Source: Polyporus tsugae (taxonomy: Eukaryota; Basidiomycota; Agaricomycetes; Polyporales; Polyporaceae). From it: a stretch of 64,000 nt of DNA. Below the pieces are notes generated by a model. It worked only from the letters and a program-made list of their open reading frames with translations, had not been told where the DNA came from and did not search any database. This document shows, in pieces, positions 33,348-45,385 of this stretch; within the stretch, counting starts at the first letter, position 1, and the number at the start of each line of letters is the position of its first letter. The stretch is from assembly GCA_024305745.1 (NCBI GenBank), contig JAHRBS010000003.1, positions 2,790,001-2,854,000 on the forward strand, given 5' to 3'. The position numbers were made by a program, and so were the translations under genes.

Positions 33348-33815
33348 CTCGACCAGCGGTCGTCCAAGCAGCCCACTTGGTCCTTCAGTGCGCGTCCCAT
33401 CCCCCATCCCTCCTCGCTGGTCATCGACGCTAACAGCCCGTCACCATTGATCTCATTTACAGTCGGCCAGACCGGCGCCTCGCCTGGTCTCGGCTTCGCG
33501 TACGGCAGCGACTTCGTCCCCACGCTGACCGGCGGTGCGCTCGCAGACTACATCATCCAGTTCGCCGCGACGCAGGACCCCAACGGCAAGAACCCCAACG
33601 GTACCGCATCCGAGCGTACGATCTACTGGCCCCAGTACGATACGAAGGAGCGTAGGACGCTGGTGATGTTCGACGATGGGCTCGAGATCGGGAACGACAC
33701 TCTCCGCCTCGAGCCTATGGCGAATCTTACGGCGCTCAGCCTCGCGTTCCCCGCTGTGAGGACTGCCATGTCGTCTCCGCGGGGCGTCGTACTGCGGGAT
33801 TCGCTCATTGCATAA

Positions 33816-34447
33816 GTTATGTAGTAGGTGAGTTCTAGTGCCACGTGGATGACGACCTACAGTAACTCTCTCCAGATTCCAGACTTTACTTCCCCCCTGC
33901 CCCTCCCAAGGGACTCATATACGGTTATTCCTCCAAAATTTCCATCGTATCAATCACATCATGGGACAGATCGCCATCCCCCCAAGGTGGGTGAAATTAA
34001 ATGAATACAGTAACATACTGCGACATGTTCTACCAAACTTGAAAGAGGCAGACACGATGGAGACGAAGGCCGTCCGAGGATGGGCTTCGGCTATTCTGAT
34101 CCTACCTCTGTAGAATGATGGGTAAGGACACAAGGAGGGGAGATACATACTCTGGCTCCCGCGTGTATCAACTGCTCGGGTTTGGTTTCAATGCCTCATG
34201 GTGGAGGCAGTTTCGGAGATTCGTAACAGATCAATCACGGCCAGGACACGTCTGACTGTTTCATTTCCTTATTGCGCTGTAGGAAGCACTAAATCCCATG
34301 GTCTTCTCCGAGCTCCCTGCCTCGTGGATCCCTGAAGGACATCCATCACTTACCGCAGCTATCGCCCTTTGAGAAGTGCACACTGAAGGTTTCTACCCTT
34401 TCTCTCCCAACGTCTCTCACCTCAACGGTCCCAGAACAACCACACCC
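33816..34447. other. Intergenic region upstream of A1
   Basis: I see no gene. It is the likely promoter of the gene at 34448. Confidence 0.5.
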
Positions 34448-35542
34448 ATGGTGGACCACAAACTGTTAGTTGTAGCCAACGTCCAGCATGCCATCGACGG
34501 CATGAACAACATTGTCACGTCTCTCCAGCGCGATGCGCCGCTATCCTCCGATATCCTCGCTATCAACTATTCTGGGTCAACCGTTGACGAGTTCGTGGGT
34601 TTCAGTCAGACGGTCGTGGAGGTATGCTTTCTCAACCTGGTCAGCAGTGTTGCTCGCCCACTGATTCGACTTAACGTGCAGAGCCTTCGCTCCGCCTCGG
34701 CGACAGCCTCGAATTGGCTCGCAGAGACGGGAGAGAATCTTTCCCGCAACCTCGACGAGGCGCGCCGCATCGAAGGCAGCATCCATGAAACGTCGATCGG
34801 ACTAGAGGAGACGCGCCAGCACACTCGAGCTACCGAGGCTCACATCCGCATCCTTGAAGAGGATGTACGGCGGGAGCAGTCAAACCTTGCCTCCGCTCAG
34901 CAAGCCCTTCACCATGCCAAAGACGAGCTGGCAAACCACGAGAACACGCGTAACAGCATGCGCATTGCGGTACGTATGCATACAACGTGAAGCTACCATA
35001 AATCTTATCCCAATCGTGTTCCCCAGTCCATAGCGACGTTCTTCTTCCCGATCGTCCCCCTCATATTGATGACGATCGATGCGACCGCAATGCAAGCGGG
35101 CACCGAAGAGCGCCAGCGCGCCATCTCGTCGATCGAAGGCCAGCTCTCGTCCTCAAGCTCCCAACTCGACGCGCGACACCACGAACTCGCAAGTGAGCGC
35201 GCTGAAAGCGACCGGCTTTCGTCCAGAATCTCGCAGCTCAAGCAGGAGGCGGACGAGCGCTTTGCTGAAGTCCGTACGCTTGAGGCCGCCCGAGCGACTC
35301 TGGCGGAGCTCTCAGTGCGCATCAACGACTGTCTGCACACGGTCAACGGTGCGCTGAGCAGCTCGACTGCGATCGCGACAATGGGCTCGATGCGCAATGT
35401 CGTCTCGGGCATCAAGGGCGTGGTCGGGGCCCTTGGGTCCGACGAGATGTTCGCAGGTCCGCTGGCGCAGCTGAATGACGCGGCCCTTGGTACTCTAGAC
35501 CGTCGTGTGGCAGGTATCAAACGTCACCAGTTGACTGTGTAG
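34448..35542 (+). CDS. Module protein A1: coiled-coil protein with one hydrophobic segment
   Basis: Exons 34448-34621, 34682-34969 and 35027-35542 give 325 residues. I do not recognise an established family. The first 58 residues are a compact helical part. Residues 60-150 form a long helix rich in Ala, Glu, Arg and Gln. A hydrophobic segment begins exon 3 (FFFPIVPLILMTI, about 158-170). A second long coiled coil spans about 180-255. The end is Gly/Ala-rich (GSMRNVVSGIKGVVGALGS). No signal peptide is visible. The pattern helix, hydrophobic segment, helix resembles alpha-helical pore-forming or membrane-remodelling proteins, but this is architecture only. Gene B1 follows on the same strand, and the pair is duplicated at 39.9-44.8 kb. 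Confidence 0.75.
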
Positions 35543-36036
35543 TGCCTCGCTGGGAAGTTTCCAGTAGTCTACGCCAACGTCCCGGATGTCTCTTCCTACG
35601 AGTATGGCAGTCTCAATGTTCTCAGGTGCTCCTGGTGATTGAACCTAATACAGCGACACCCGAACATGCGGTGGTAATGCGGTACGCTATTTCTGTCAGT
35701 TCCAAGGATTACCGCAGCACTAGAAGACTTGGTGTTCGCTTCGAGTCGAGGCGATCCGCAATATCATGCTGCCCTGCCACGGAGATGAGTGTTACAGCAG
35801 GGCTTCTCAACCACAGAAGACGTGAGTGACAGGATAGTGTACACCCCAAACCGTCTTCGATGCTCACCTCGCCCCACCCTGCAGGCCTTGTCCTGGCATG
35901 CCCACATCTACATTGCCTCATCTCGCATGTCTCGCATTCTTCTGGTATTCCTCCCATTCACCGCACCGTAGGTACAATAACCAGCTTCCACACCGCTCAT
36001 TTCTCACGATCCCTGTGTCCATCGTTCCATCGCACC
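35543..36036. other. Spacer between A1 and B1
   Basis: 494 bp with no gene. It probably contains the A1 terminator and the B1 promoter, so the pair is unlikely to be one transcript. Confidence 0.5.
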
Positions 36037-38865
36037 ATGTCTGAACCTCCGGACGTCGTGCAATCTGTGGAGGAGTTCGACAACCGCGTCGCGGAGACCC
36101 AGTCAGGAGCCTCTGAGGTTCAGGACTTCGCGCTGAGGTTCGTCTGTTCTCTAATATCTTTTCTACGTCACTGACCCGAGGAGCGCAGAACGGCGTATGC
36201 CTTCCCATCCGCTGATGTGCTTATCCCAGCCCCCATGGCCGTGTCGATTCTCGGTATGCCCTTCCATGCCCATGCACCGCGCGTTCTGACGCCTCGCACT
36301 TTCGTAAAACCAGGCCAACTCACGATAGTCGCGACCGCGACCGACTTCAAGCTCGTCGAGCCGAAGGAGGGGTTCCAGCACGTCCGCTACCCGGACAGCT
36401 TCCGCGCGACGATCATGCAGCTCGTCAACTCAGGCGCGCTCGCGCTCAACAAGTCCTTCGTCAACTTCGACGAGATCAACAAGCGCTGCGCGGCCGTGCG
36501 GCCCGGGGTGAACAACATCGTGCAGCTGCTCGTCGGCCACGAGGACAACACCCCCGTGCAGAACGACAACGCCGTCGAGCGCCATCTCCCGCACCAGATC
36601 GAGTCGCTGAGCAAGACCATCGAGGCGTGCTTGGCGAAGGCGAAGGAGACGGACAAGACGTTCAATGACCTCCTCGCGCTCACGATGGAGATCCACGAGT
36701 CGTGTGCGGCTACTCAAGGTGCGTGTTTTCTCTGTATCGCTGTTGAAGGATACGCTGAAATTTGGTATCAGGCGACAATGAACGCCATACTCGGGAAGCA
36801 GACCTCCGGAAGGCGTATCTGGAGAAAGAAGAGGAGGCTACGAAGGAGATGCGGCGTATCGGAGAGGAGGCGCTCGAGAAGGCTCGGGAGGAGTTCACGA
36901 GTGCTCAGGAGAAGTTCAACAGCGCGACCACCTCAGTGCCCGGCGGTAAGACAGCCATTTATCGCTTGCAATGAATGACGCTCTTAATGCCGTGTCATCT
37001 TCTAGGTTGGGAGCTTGCTGGCCTCGGTGCTTTGGATACACTTTCGGTATGTTGAAAGCATTGGGCCTTCTCGTTGTAGCGTAAAACACGTACTGACGCC
37101 TCATCAGAACGTCGCCAGCGTGTTGACACTGGGCCTGTTTAAGGCCGGAAAGCATGTACTCTCTAGTAAAGCCTCGAGCACTCCGGCAGCTCCGACGATT
37201 CAACCCAGCCTACCTGTCGACCTGTCCGACGTCAACGACCCCGGATACCAAAGGGCATCCGCCCTCCGCGCCGAGGCGGAGAGCCTCCATGTTCTCCTCA
37301 CGGTCGCACCCGACGAACGCCTTGATTGGAACTCGATCAAGTCGCATCAGTCTGGAGGGTGCATGGATATCAAGATCCGATGCGACCAAGTCATAAAGAG
37401 CCTTCAGGTCAACAACCGCAACGCGGGTCATGCCACTCACACTGCCATTGGACTCGCCAGGAAGGGGAAGGACGTGAGTCGACGTCTGGCATTACCACCT
37501 GATCGCGCCACTTATGTATCGGTGTCGGCCCGGGTTTGCAGCTCGCTAACAAGCTGGGTTCGGTCGTCCCACCCGGGAGCCGGAGCACTATCGAGCAGCT
37601 CACCAAGGACGTTTCCGCGTGGCGCGAGGACGTGGTCGCGTTCGCGTGCGAGGCGGACCTTAAGTTGGGCTCGTCGCTCCTCAGCTCAAACGCTTTCCTC
37701 CCGGATCCGAACTTCGAGTCTGGCGGCGGGAAGGCAGAGCTCAGGGTGCGGAGCGCGCAGTACCGCCTCGCGGCTACGCAGGCACAGCTAAACGCGAGCA
37801 GGGAGAGCTCAAAGGCCGCGTCGGACAAGCTTATGGAGGTCAACGGCCAATTAGGCGACATCATGGCGCAGGTCGCGAAGATAGATGTGCAGCAGCAGAA
37901 CGTGAGCATCGCTCCGTTCGTCATCCTTGTCAATCCACGGCGACTCAGCGCTGACCGATGAATACAGTGGGAAGAGATTACGGAGATTCTCCTCAAGGCG
38001 ATCCATTTTCTCTGCGAGCTCAAGACGTACCTCAACAACCTCGTTCATTTCTTCGACGCGGTCCACAACCTCGTCTCCGTGACGTTGAAGGAAGCCGCGG
38101 ACCAATTCATCACCATCGTCAAAAACGCGGGGGCTATCGAGGACAAACCTGGAGGCCCAGGGGTGAAACAGATTGAGGGCGTCACCCTGGACGCATGGGC
38201 CCGACAGGTGAGCACGACGACCACCTCGCAATCTTACGTTGATTGTTGAATATTCTGTGTTGTGCAGGCCATATACAACCACGCCTTATCCACCGCGAAG
38301 ATCAGCAAAGTGGTGGAAAATATCAGCGATGTGAGCAGCGCGAGTCGTCAGTTTCGGTGTCCCGGTCAAGTCACTCACGGTATTCTCTACGCAGATGTAT
38401 GTGACTTTGTATGACGGCAACGTGCATCCTGGCGTGAACATGCTTTTGGGTATGGGCAAACTCGTCGGTTCGAACGACCGCGAGGCGGTCGCTGCGGCGG
38501 GAAAAGAGATGCAGGACTGGGCGCAGGGCGCAAGCGACGAGATCGTCCATTTGATCGCCGAGGTAAGTAGGCTCCATCGAAAGTCCTATCCAGGTGTGCT
38601 GACGCCAATTACGATTTAGCGGACGCACGCAAACGAGCAAGACATCCAGAACCGCATGCGCGAGCTCGAGAAGTCGCTCGGGGCAATCTTGCCACAGTCG
38701 TCGTCGTCGTCGAGGATCGAGGAGATCGTGCACGACGTGGAGAAGAAGCAAGTGCAGGAGACGACGAGGACGATTGCAGCTGCTGCAGAAGCGAATCCGG
38801 TGTACGTAACTGCTGCTGATGTGAGCCCAGCGCGCAGAAAGAAAGTGTCGAAGGTGTTTGTCTAA
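36037..38865 (+). CDS. Module protein B1: large helical protein of unknown function
   Basis: Eleven exons: 36037-36137, 36189-36253, 36314-36718, 36772-36945, 37006-37046, 37108-37473, 37542-37901, 37968-38207, 38268-38330, 38395-38562 and 38620-38865. They give 742 residues. Conserved-looking N-terminal blocks are AFPSADVLIPAPMAVSILG and FVNFDEINKRC. A charged coiled coil (about 215-245) leads straight into a hydrophobic stretch (LAGLGALDTLSNVASVLTL). A Ser/Pro linker follows. The C-terminal half has more helices (LKTYLNNLVHFFDAVHNLVS; HPGVNMLLGMG). No signal peptide or catalytic motif is seen. I recall similar uncharacterised proteins in other Agaricomycetes. The paralogue is at 42010. Confidence 0.8.
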
Positions 38866-39899
38866 GGCTGTTGGGTAGTTATTACGATTCCGGACTCTTT
38901 GATCGTCCCGCCCCTCTTCTCAACTGCATTTGTCCGAGATCAATGTGTGCCGGCAGCGATCGTTCGACCGCCTTCATTGCATCGACATCACAACGACGAG
39001 TTCGGCCTTCGGTTCCTCCCTTGCGGGGTCAAAGGACTCCGCCCTGTCCGCCATCCTATGTGATAGACTCGGTCCACGTATTGATTCCGAATGCTTGTGC
39101 TGTATATGTACTTACATCGGCGGCTTCTACTAGCGCCCATCCCACAGCCTCAGCGCTAAATGTGCAAATTTCACAGTTGCACTTTTAGTCTTTTCCACTG
39201 CCAATGCCATGTCCATCGACTTGCGCTGCACACAATCTTCCTAATGCAAACCTCTCCTCGAGAATCGCCGCACAGCGTCAGACATAGCTCTGGGTCGAAA
39301 TAGTCGTTTTGTTCAGAAGTTCGTCACCCAAAATTAGTCGCCTGCACCGGGATGAATCGCCAACTCGATCGCGATGAAACCCGCCCGACCGCAGTGGCCA
39401 TACGAAGTGAGTGCAGTTCACAATCATTACGAAAACTTGGACAGCATATCCGGCATTTATGAACTTGCGAGTGCCACATGCAGGGGGCTCGGATCATAGG
39501 TCGAATGGAAGGACGAGCGAGTGAGTCACGAGTGACTGCCAAACTAGAAGCCACCTTGCCTACAAGGTGAAGTTCCCCTAGGTGGCCTTATACAATGTTT
39601 TCTCAATCTCCTCCTACAGCTTAATTTGGGACAGGCGTGGCCATATCTATCCCGCACGTGAGCCCGGCTATGACGGGGTTGTCCCCGTCCTTCGGTTCCT
39701 GTTGACAAACCTAGGCGGTGAACGTTGGGAAGAACCTTCAATGCCACCGTCCCCGGTCCTCCAACCTTCTTATTCCTGGGTCCCCACCTCAGTCGTACAC
39801 CAGTTCCTGCAGCTGGCCCCCTTGTAGGACTGCACGTAGATTCCCTGCTGTTTCCCTCTCCGGTGCCCTCTCCTCAGCGATCACACTCACAGGACTACG
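38866..39899. other. Spacer between the two A-B modules
   Basis: About 1 kb without a supported gene. It should hold the A2 promoter. Confidence 0.5.
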
Positions 39900-41013
39900 A
39901 TGCTCCTGGCGAACGACAGACAGCACCTGATTGTGGCCGATGTTCAGCGTGCCATTGATGGCATAAACAACATCATCATTTGCCTCCAGCGCGATGCGCC
40001 GTTGTCCTCCAACGACATCGCCATCGACTACCCTCAGTCAACCGTCGACGAGTACTTGAGACTCAGTCAGACGGTCGAGGAGGTAGGCTCCATCGACTCC
40101 TCTTACCGTATTTCTGGATCACTTATTCGAATTGACGTTCAGAGTCTTCGCTCTGCCTCGACAACAGCCTCGGATTGGCTCAAAGAGACAGGCGACAATC
40201 TTTCCCATAACCTCAACGAGACCCGTCGCATTGAAGGTACCATCCACGGGACGTCTGTCGCACTGAAGGAGGCGGAAGCGCACACTCGAGCTACCGAGGC
40301 TTCCATCCGCACCCTTGAAGCGGATATAAAACACCAGCAGTCGAACCTCCGCTCAGCCCAGCAAGCACTGGATCGTGCCAAGCGTGAGCTCAAAAAGGCA
40401 GAGAAAAGGCGTGAAGCCTTGAAAATTGCGGTAGGTGTGGACACGCCGGGAGTACACCGTAGATCTCACACCAATCGTGTCACAGGCCATCGCGACAATC
40501 TTCTTTCCGATCGTCGCTATCTCGTTGGCGATCGCCGATGCGACCGCCATGCGAGCGGAAGTCGAGGGGCACCAGCGTGCCGTCTCCGCAAGTGAAGCCC
40601 AACTCTCCGTCTCACGCTCCCAGCTCGAGGCGCGACGCCGCGAACTCACGGGAAAGCGGGCTGAACGCGACAGACTTTCGTCCAGAATCCGGCAGCTTAG
40701 GCAGGAAGCGCACGACCTCTCTGCCAAAGCGAGCAAGCTCAAGGCTGAGCAGGCGACTCTGGCGGAGCTCTCGGTGCGCATCAACGACTGTCTCTACACG
40801 GTCAACCGTGCGCTGAGCAGCTCGACGACGGTCTCGTCGGGTTGGATGCATGGCGTCGTCTCCGGCATCAGGGGCGTCGCCGAAGCGCTTGGGTCGGAGG
40901 AGATGTTCGCAGGGCCGCTTGCGCAGCTGGATGACACGGGGCTCGATACCCTAGACCGTCGTATGGAAGCCATGAAGCTTCGCATGCACCCGAAGACCCT
41001 ACTGCTCGATTAG
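39900..41013 (+). CDS. Module protein A2: paralogue of A1
   Basis: Exons 39900-40082, 40143-40430 and 40486-41013 give 332 residues. Exon 2 is exactly 288 nt, as in A1, and both splice phases are the same. It shares blocks such as QRDAPLSS, ARRIEG/TRRIEG, RINDC and GSEEMFAGPLAQL. The hydrophobic segment is at the same place (IFFPIVAISLAIA) between the two coiled coils. Divergence is spread along the whole length without stops, which suggests both copies are maintained. B2 follows 1 kb downstream. Confidence 0.75.
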
Positions 41014-42009
41014 AACGTTTGCGGTGTATATTCTGTTCTGGCGTCTTGGATGTCCTTTCCGTAGCATGGTCACCCCAATCTAGTAGTCGTGACAGGGATT
41101 GACTTTAACTTAGCGATACTGGGCGCAGCTGATCATGGGTTCTGGACGTACAGATCGATGCAAGCGCAAGGCAAGACTGCGCAATCGTGTCTCAACGTCC
41201 CTCGCGCGTGAATGCAACCTCGGTTCCCTTCCTTGATTCAACCTTGCACGGACTTGGATAGTCCCGTGGCTCTGGCATCAGCAACTTTGCCAAAACGTGG
41301 CAATGGAGTGGCGATCAACTGCAATGGAATTCTATTGGATTGCAATGCAATCCGAGGTTTGCCATGCATCAAAAGGTTTGCAATGCATCAAAATGCATGG
41401 GAATTCATTACGTTGTCATTGCAGCCAATCGCCACTCCATTGCCACGGTTTGGCGTCCCCGCAGATGGGGTTGGGATCGTGGTGTGTAAATTTATACTGG
41501 GCCCGAACGCCAGGAGGATCATCCCTCGCCCGGACGGACGACCCCGTGAGCCATACTTTCTACCTGGTCCCATTCTATCGCCTGTGGTTCTCTCCCTCAT
41601 CCGTTGTTCAGTTGCCGAAGATAGTCGCGGCTTTCACACTAAATTTATAGCGACCTCCAGGACACGACTTCCCATCTTCACAACTTCATTCTTCGACCAG
41701 TTCTCGACCCTGGCCCGCAATGCGATAGCAACTTCGGGAGACTGGCGCGGGCCGCCTCATGCGTACCTGCCAGTTCTCTTCGATACCGATTTCGATACGA
41801 CACGCTGCTTGGTCTTCTGCCTTCCCGAGAAGATGTGAAGAGACCGGCCCCATTTTTTGGGTTATAACTCTAACCTTCTTCTCGGTCCTAGCGGGTCCCA
41901 CACCTAGATATCGCATTTTTCCGTTGTTATCATTCGTTTCGACACATATAAAAGCCTGCGCACCCAGCACTCGTCGTTATAGTCCCAGTGTCCCTCGTTC
42001 TCTCGCACC
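41014..42009. other. Spacer between A2 and B2 with a fold-back element
   Basis: No gene is supported. A minus-strand-like and several plus-strand frames here are short. The spacer is twice as long as in module 1, partly because of the inverted repeat at 41286-41457. Confidence 0.5.
41286..41457. mobile_element. Short fold-back (MITE-like) inverted repeat
   Basis: The left arm (41286-41326) and right arm (41418-41457) are near-perfect reverse complements. The core is cgtggcaatggagtggcgat and its complement. About 90 bp lies between them and itself contains partly self-complementary, repeated atgcatcaaaa units. No coding capacity and no certain target duplication are seen. A non-autonomous DNA transposon relic fits; a regulatory hairpin is an alternative. 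Confidence 0.55.
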
Positions 42010-44806
42010 ATGTCTCAATACATCGATACCGAACAACGTGTCCAGGAGTTCAACAAACGCCTCGCACAGGACCAATCGGGTGCCTCGGAGATTCAAGACT
42101 TCATGTTGAGGTACACATACTCTTGGTCTTGTCTGGTCGTCGTACATTGTTGACCGGACGGATGCAGGACGTCATATGCGTTCCCATCCACCGACGTGCT
42201 CGTCCCGGCACCCATGACGGTGTCGATTCTCGGTCGGTCCTTGCTCCCTCACGCACCTCACGCAATCGTGTCCTAATGATGCCCCCCCGCCCCACTAGGC
42301 CAACTCACCATAGTCGCTACCGCGATGGACTTCAAGCTCGTCGTGCCCAAAAACGGCTTCGAGTACGCCCGCTACCCGGACAGCTTCCGTGCGACGATCA
42401 TGCAGCTCGTCAACGCCGGCGCGCGTGCGCTCAATCAGTCCTATGTCAACTTCGACGAGATCGACAAGCGCTGCGGGATCGTGCCGTTGGCGGTGAACGA
42501 CATCATCCAGCTGCTCGTCGGCCACAAGGACAACACCCCCGAGCAGAACGACATGGCGGTCCAGCGCCACCTCCCTCGCCAGGTCGAGTCGCTGCGCAGT
42601 ACCATCGAAGCGTGCTTAAGGAAGGCAAAGGAGACGGACAAGACGTTCAATGAACTCCTCGCGCTAACGATGGAGATCCACGAGTCGTGTGCGGCTACTC
42701 AAGGTGCGCGTGTCTTCTGTCTATATTCGTAGAAGGCCATATTTACAATTTATTGCTGGCCATAGGCGAGAACGAAAGCCAAATCCGGGAGGCGGAACTT
42801 CGGAAAGCGTATCTGCAGAAAGAAGAGGAGGCCGCCAAGGAGATGAAGCGTATCGGACAGGAAGCGCTTGAGCAGGCGCGCGCGGAGTACGTGGACGCTC
42901 AGAAGATGTTCAGCGATGCGGTCACCTCTGTGCCGAGCGGTAAGGTCGTTAATCATCTGGTCTGCATTACGCTGATGACTGCCGATATGTCATATTCCAG
43001 GTTGGGAGCTCCTCGCTCTTGATCTTGTGGACACGGTTACGGTACGAAAGCACATGATCTTGTCGTCGCGTAGAACCTGTACTGACGCGTCGTCAGAACA
43101 CGTTGGTAGTGGGGCTTAACTCCTTCTTAACGTCTCGGGTACCTGGGCCACCACCTCCCTCTCAGGGTTCAACCGTGCCCCCTCCCTCCGGCGCCCCTGT
43201 CGCCCCGAACATGTCGGACGTCACCGACCCGGGATATCGAAAGGCATCGGTGCTCCGCACCTGCGCAGAGCGTCTCTACACTCTCCTCACAGTCAACGCA
43301 GATGGACAGCTTGATTGGGATTCGATCAAGTCGCCAAAGGCGGGCGGATGCCTGGATATCGGGATCCAATGCGATGAAGTCATAAAGAGCTTGCAGTACG
43401 ACAACCGCAATGCAGGCGACGCCACTACGACGGCCATCGAACTCGCCAAGAAAGGGAAAGAGGCACGTCGACGTCTGCGGCTTTCTTCTGTTCCTCGTCA
43501 TTCAAGTTCATGTCCGACGTTGCTTTGCAGCTCGCGAACACGGCGGGAGACATTGTCCCACCTGGCAGCCCGAGCAGCGTCGAGCAAGTCACCAAGGACA
43601 CCTTCACATGGCGCGACGAGGTGGTCAAGTTTGCAAGCAAAGCCGATCTCAAACTCAACGCACCGCTTCTCAATCAGAACGTTTTCACCTCGCCGCCTTC
43701 GAACGACCAGTATGCGGGTGGGAAGGCAAAGGCGGCGATGCAGGCCGCGCAGTATAAAATCGCCATTACACAAGCGCAGCTGAACGCCAGCAGGGAGAGC
43801 TCGAAGGCGGCGACGGACAAGCTTATGGAGGTCAACGGCCAATTGGGCCACCTCATGGCTGAGCTCGCGAAGATTGATGTGCAGAAACAGAATGTGGGTA
43901 CATCGTTCATCACTGGTACGAGTACACGCTGATGCAGACCTAACGCACAGTGGAAGGAGATCACGGACATTCTCCGCAAGGCGATCAACTTCTTATCCGA
44001 GCTCAAGACATACCTCAACAGTCTCGTTCACTTCTTCGACTGGGTACACAACTTCGTCTCGTTGTCGTTCAAGGGCACCGCGGACCAATTCATCAGTGTC
44101 GTCAAAGACACGGGTGGGATCGAGGACAAGCCCGGCGACTCGAGGATGAAACAGGTCAACGGCGTCACCCTGGATGCATGGTCGCGTGAGGTAGTACCCG
44201 TGACGGCTACTTTGCAGTTTCGCATTCATGATCGCTAAGCCGTCCGTACAGGCTATATACAAACATGCCTTGTCCACCGCGAAGCTCAGCAAGGTGGTGC
44301 AGCACATCAGCGGCGTGAGTACCACTTGTATCTTAGTGTCCCCGGTCGAGCCACTCACGGATACAATCCTCCCCACAGATGTATGTCACCATATACAACG
44401 GACACGTGCATCCCGGCGTGAACATGCTTCTGGGCATGGGGGGGCTTGTCGGCGCGAACAATCCCGCGGCGGTCGCCAAGGCTGGCAGGGAGATCCAGGA
44501 CTGGGCACAAGCCGCGAATGACCGTATCGTCGAACTCATCTCCGAGGTATGTTCATGGATGTCCTATCAGGCCAGACACAGGCGCCTGATCTGTTGGCAA
44601 CCGTTTAGCGGATGCAAGCAAACGAGGCAGACATCGAGAAACGGATGCGCCAGCTCGAGAACTCGTTCGGCGTAATCTTGCCAAAGTCATCTAGGATCCA
44701 GGAGATCGCGCACGACGTGGAGAAGAAGAAAGTGGAGGAGGTCTCGTTGGTGATTGAATCCACTGCGCGAGCGAATCTGGTGTATGGGTCGAACCCCTTT
44801 ATCTGA
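42010..44806 (+). CDS. Module protein B2: paralogue of B1
   Basis: Eleven exons: 42010-42110, 42168-42232, 42299-42703, 42766-42939, 43001-43041, 43097-43462, 43531-43893, 43951-44190, 44252-44314, 44379-44546 and 44609-44806. They give 727 residues. Nine of eleven exons have exactly the B1 length; only exon 7 (+3) and the last exon (-48) differ. Intron 6 starts GC (43463) where B1 has GT. Shared blocks include AFPSTDVLVPAPM, FVNFDEI/YVNFDEI, NASRESSKAA, KLMEVNGQLG and HPGVNMLLGMG. A Pro-rich linker (PGPPPPSQGS) replaces the Ser-rich one of B1. The whole frame is open. Function unknown. Confidence 0.8.
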
Positions 44807-45385
44807 GGGACCTAGAGCAGTCTGGCGACACGATCTCTGATCATACTCGTCTTGTGTTTCCACCTACTGATTGGTTGCGAGATCAATGCTTGTGCTCACA
44901 GGAATGTCTACCCTTGTACGATATCGATGTGCTACATAGTACCAGTTGTTGAATTCAGAAATTTGTTGGTCGGATAATGCTAGAGATTACGCGCGGTTGA
45001 AGTTCGAGCATAAACACGCCTCTGCATCCGAGACTTCAAAACCGTCACATTAAAGCCTCAGAATCCCAACCCGAGTATACAACGCAGACGACGAATCCGA
45101 CCTGTGTATCGAAACCCATATATCCCAAAAGAGTCCGCACATACTCAAACTTGCATTCCGCCGCTTCGAGGTGAAGAAAACGTGAGTGGCAGACGGAGTG
45201 CACAAGAGCGTGAAACCCAAGATTAAGACGAGACCAAACAAACGGAAGCGGAAGGGACACGGGATGAAGTCGCTGTCAGTCGAGACGAAAGTCACAGAGA
45301 CTATGGATGTCGCGATCGGCGGGGCTAGGATTACGGCCGGTCGCAGGGCCCGACTCATGGGGGGGGGGATCATCGAACGGCTCTA
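44807..45385. other. Convergent 3' flanks of B2 and the Ala/Ser-rich gene
   Basis: No supported gene. A minus frame at 45050-45373 has one hydrophobic stretch but no start context or homologous partner. Confidence 0.4.

Larger units (their letters stand above)
31534..33815 (+). pseudogene. Type-B carboxylesterase/lipase, decayed copy
   Basis: Exons: 31534-31799, 31857-32053, 32110-32174, 32244-32288, 32355-32502, 32564-33059, 33116-33387 and 33463-33815. A signal peptide and a Ser/Thr-rich segment precede an alpha/beta-hydrolase of the Candida rugosa lipase / carboxylesterase type. FIFGGGFVLGS carries the oxyanion-hole glycines. WGPSSG holds the nucleophile Ser in place of the usual GESAG. 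ALDEGT carries the acidic residue. TAG at 32767-32769 interrupts the frame where relatives have Gln before PFYD. The position of the catalytic His reads Tyr (GFAYGSDF). A 21-bp tandem duplication repeats QAPRRFF. The two single-base changes fit C-to-T transitions. The gene is unlikely to make an active enzyme. Confidence 0.8.

Noticed and set aside
45050..45373. Minus frame with one hydrophobic stretch after the Ala/Ser-rich gene
   Set aside because: There is no start context and no splice link to the upstream gene.
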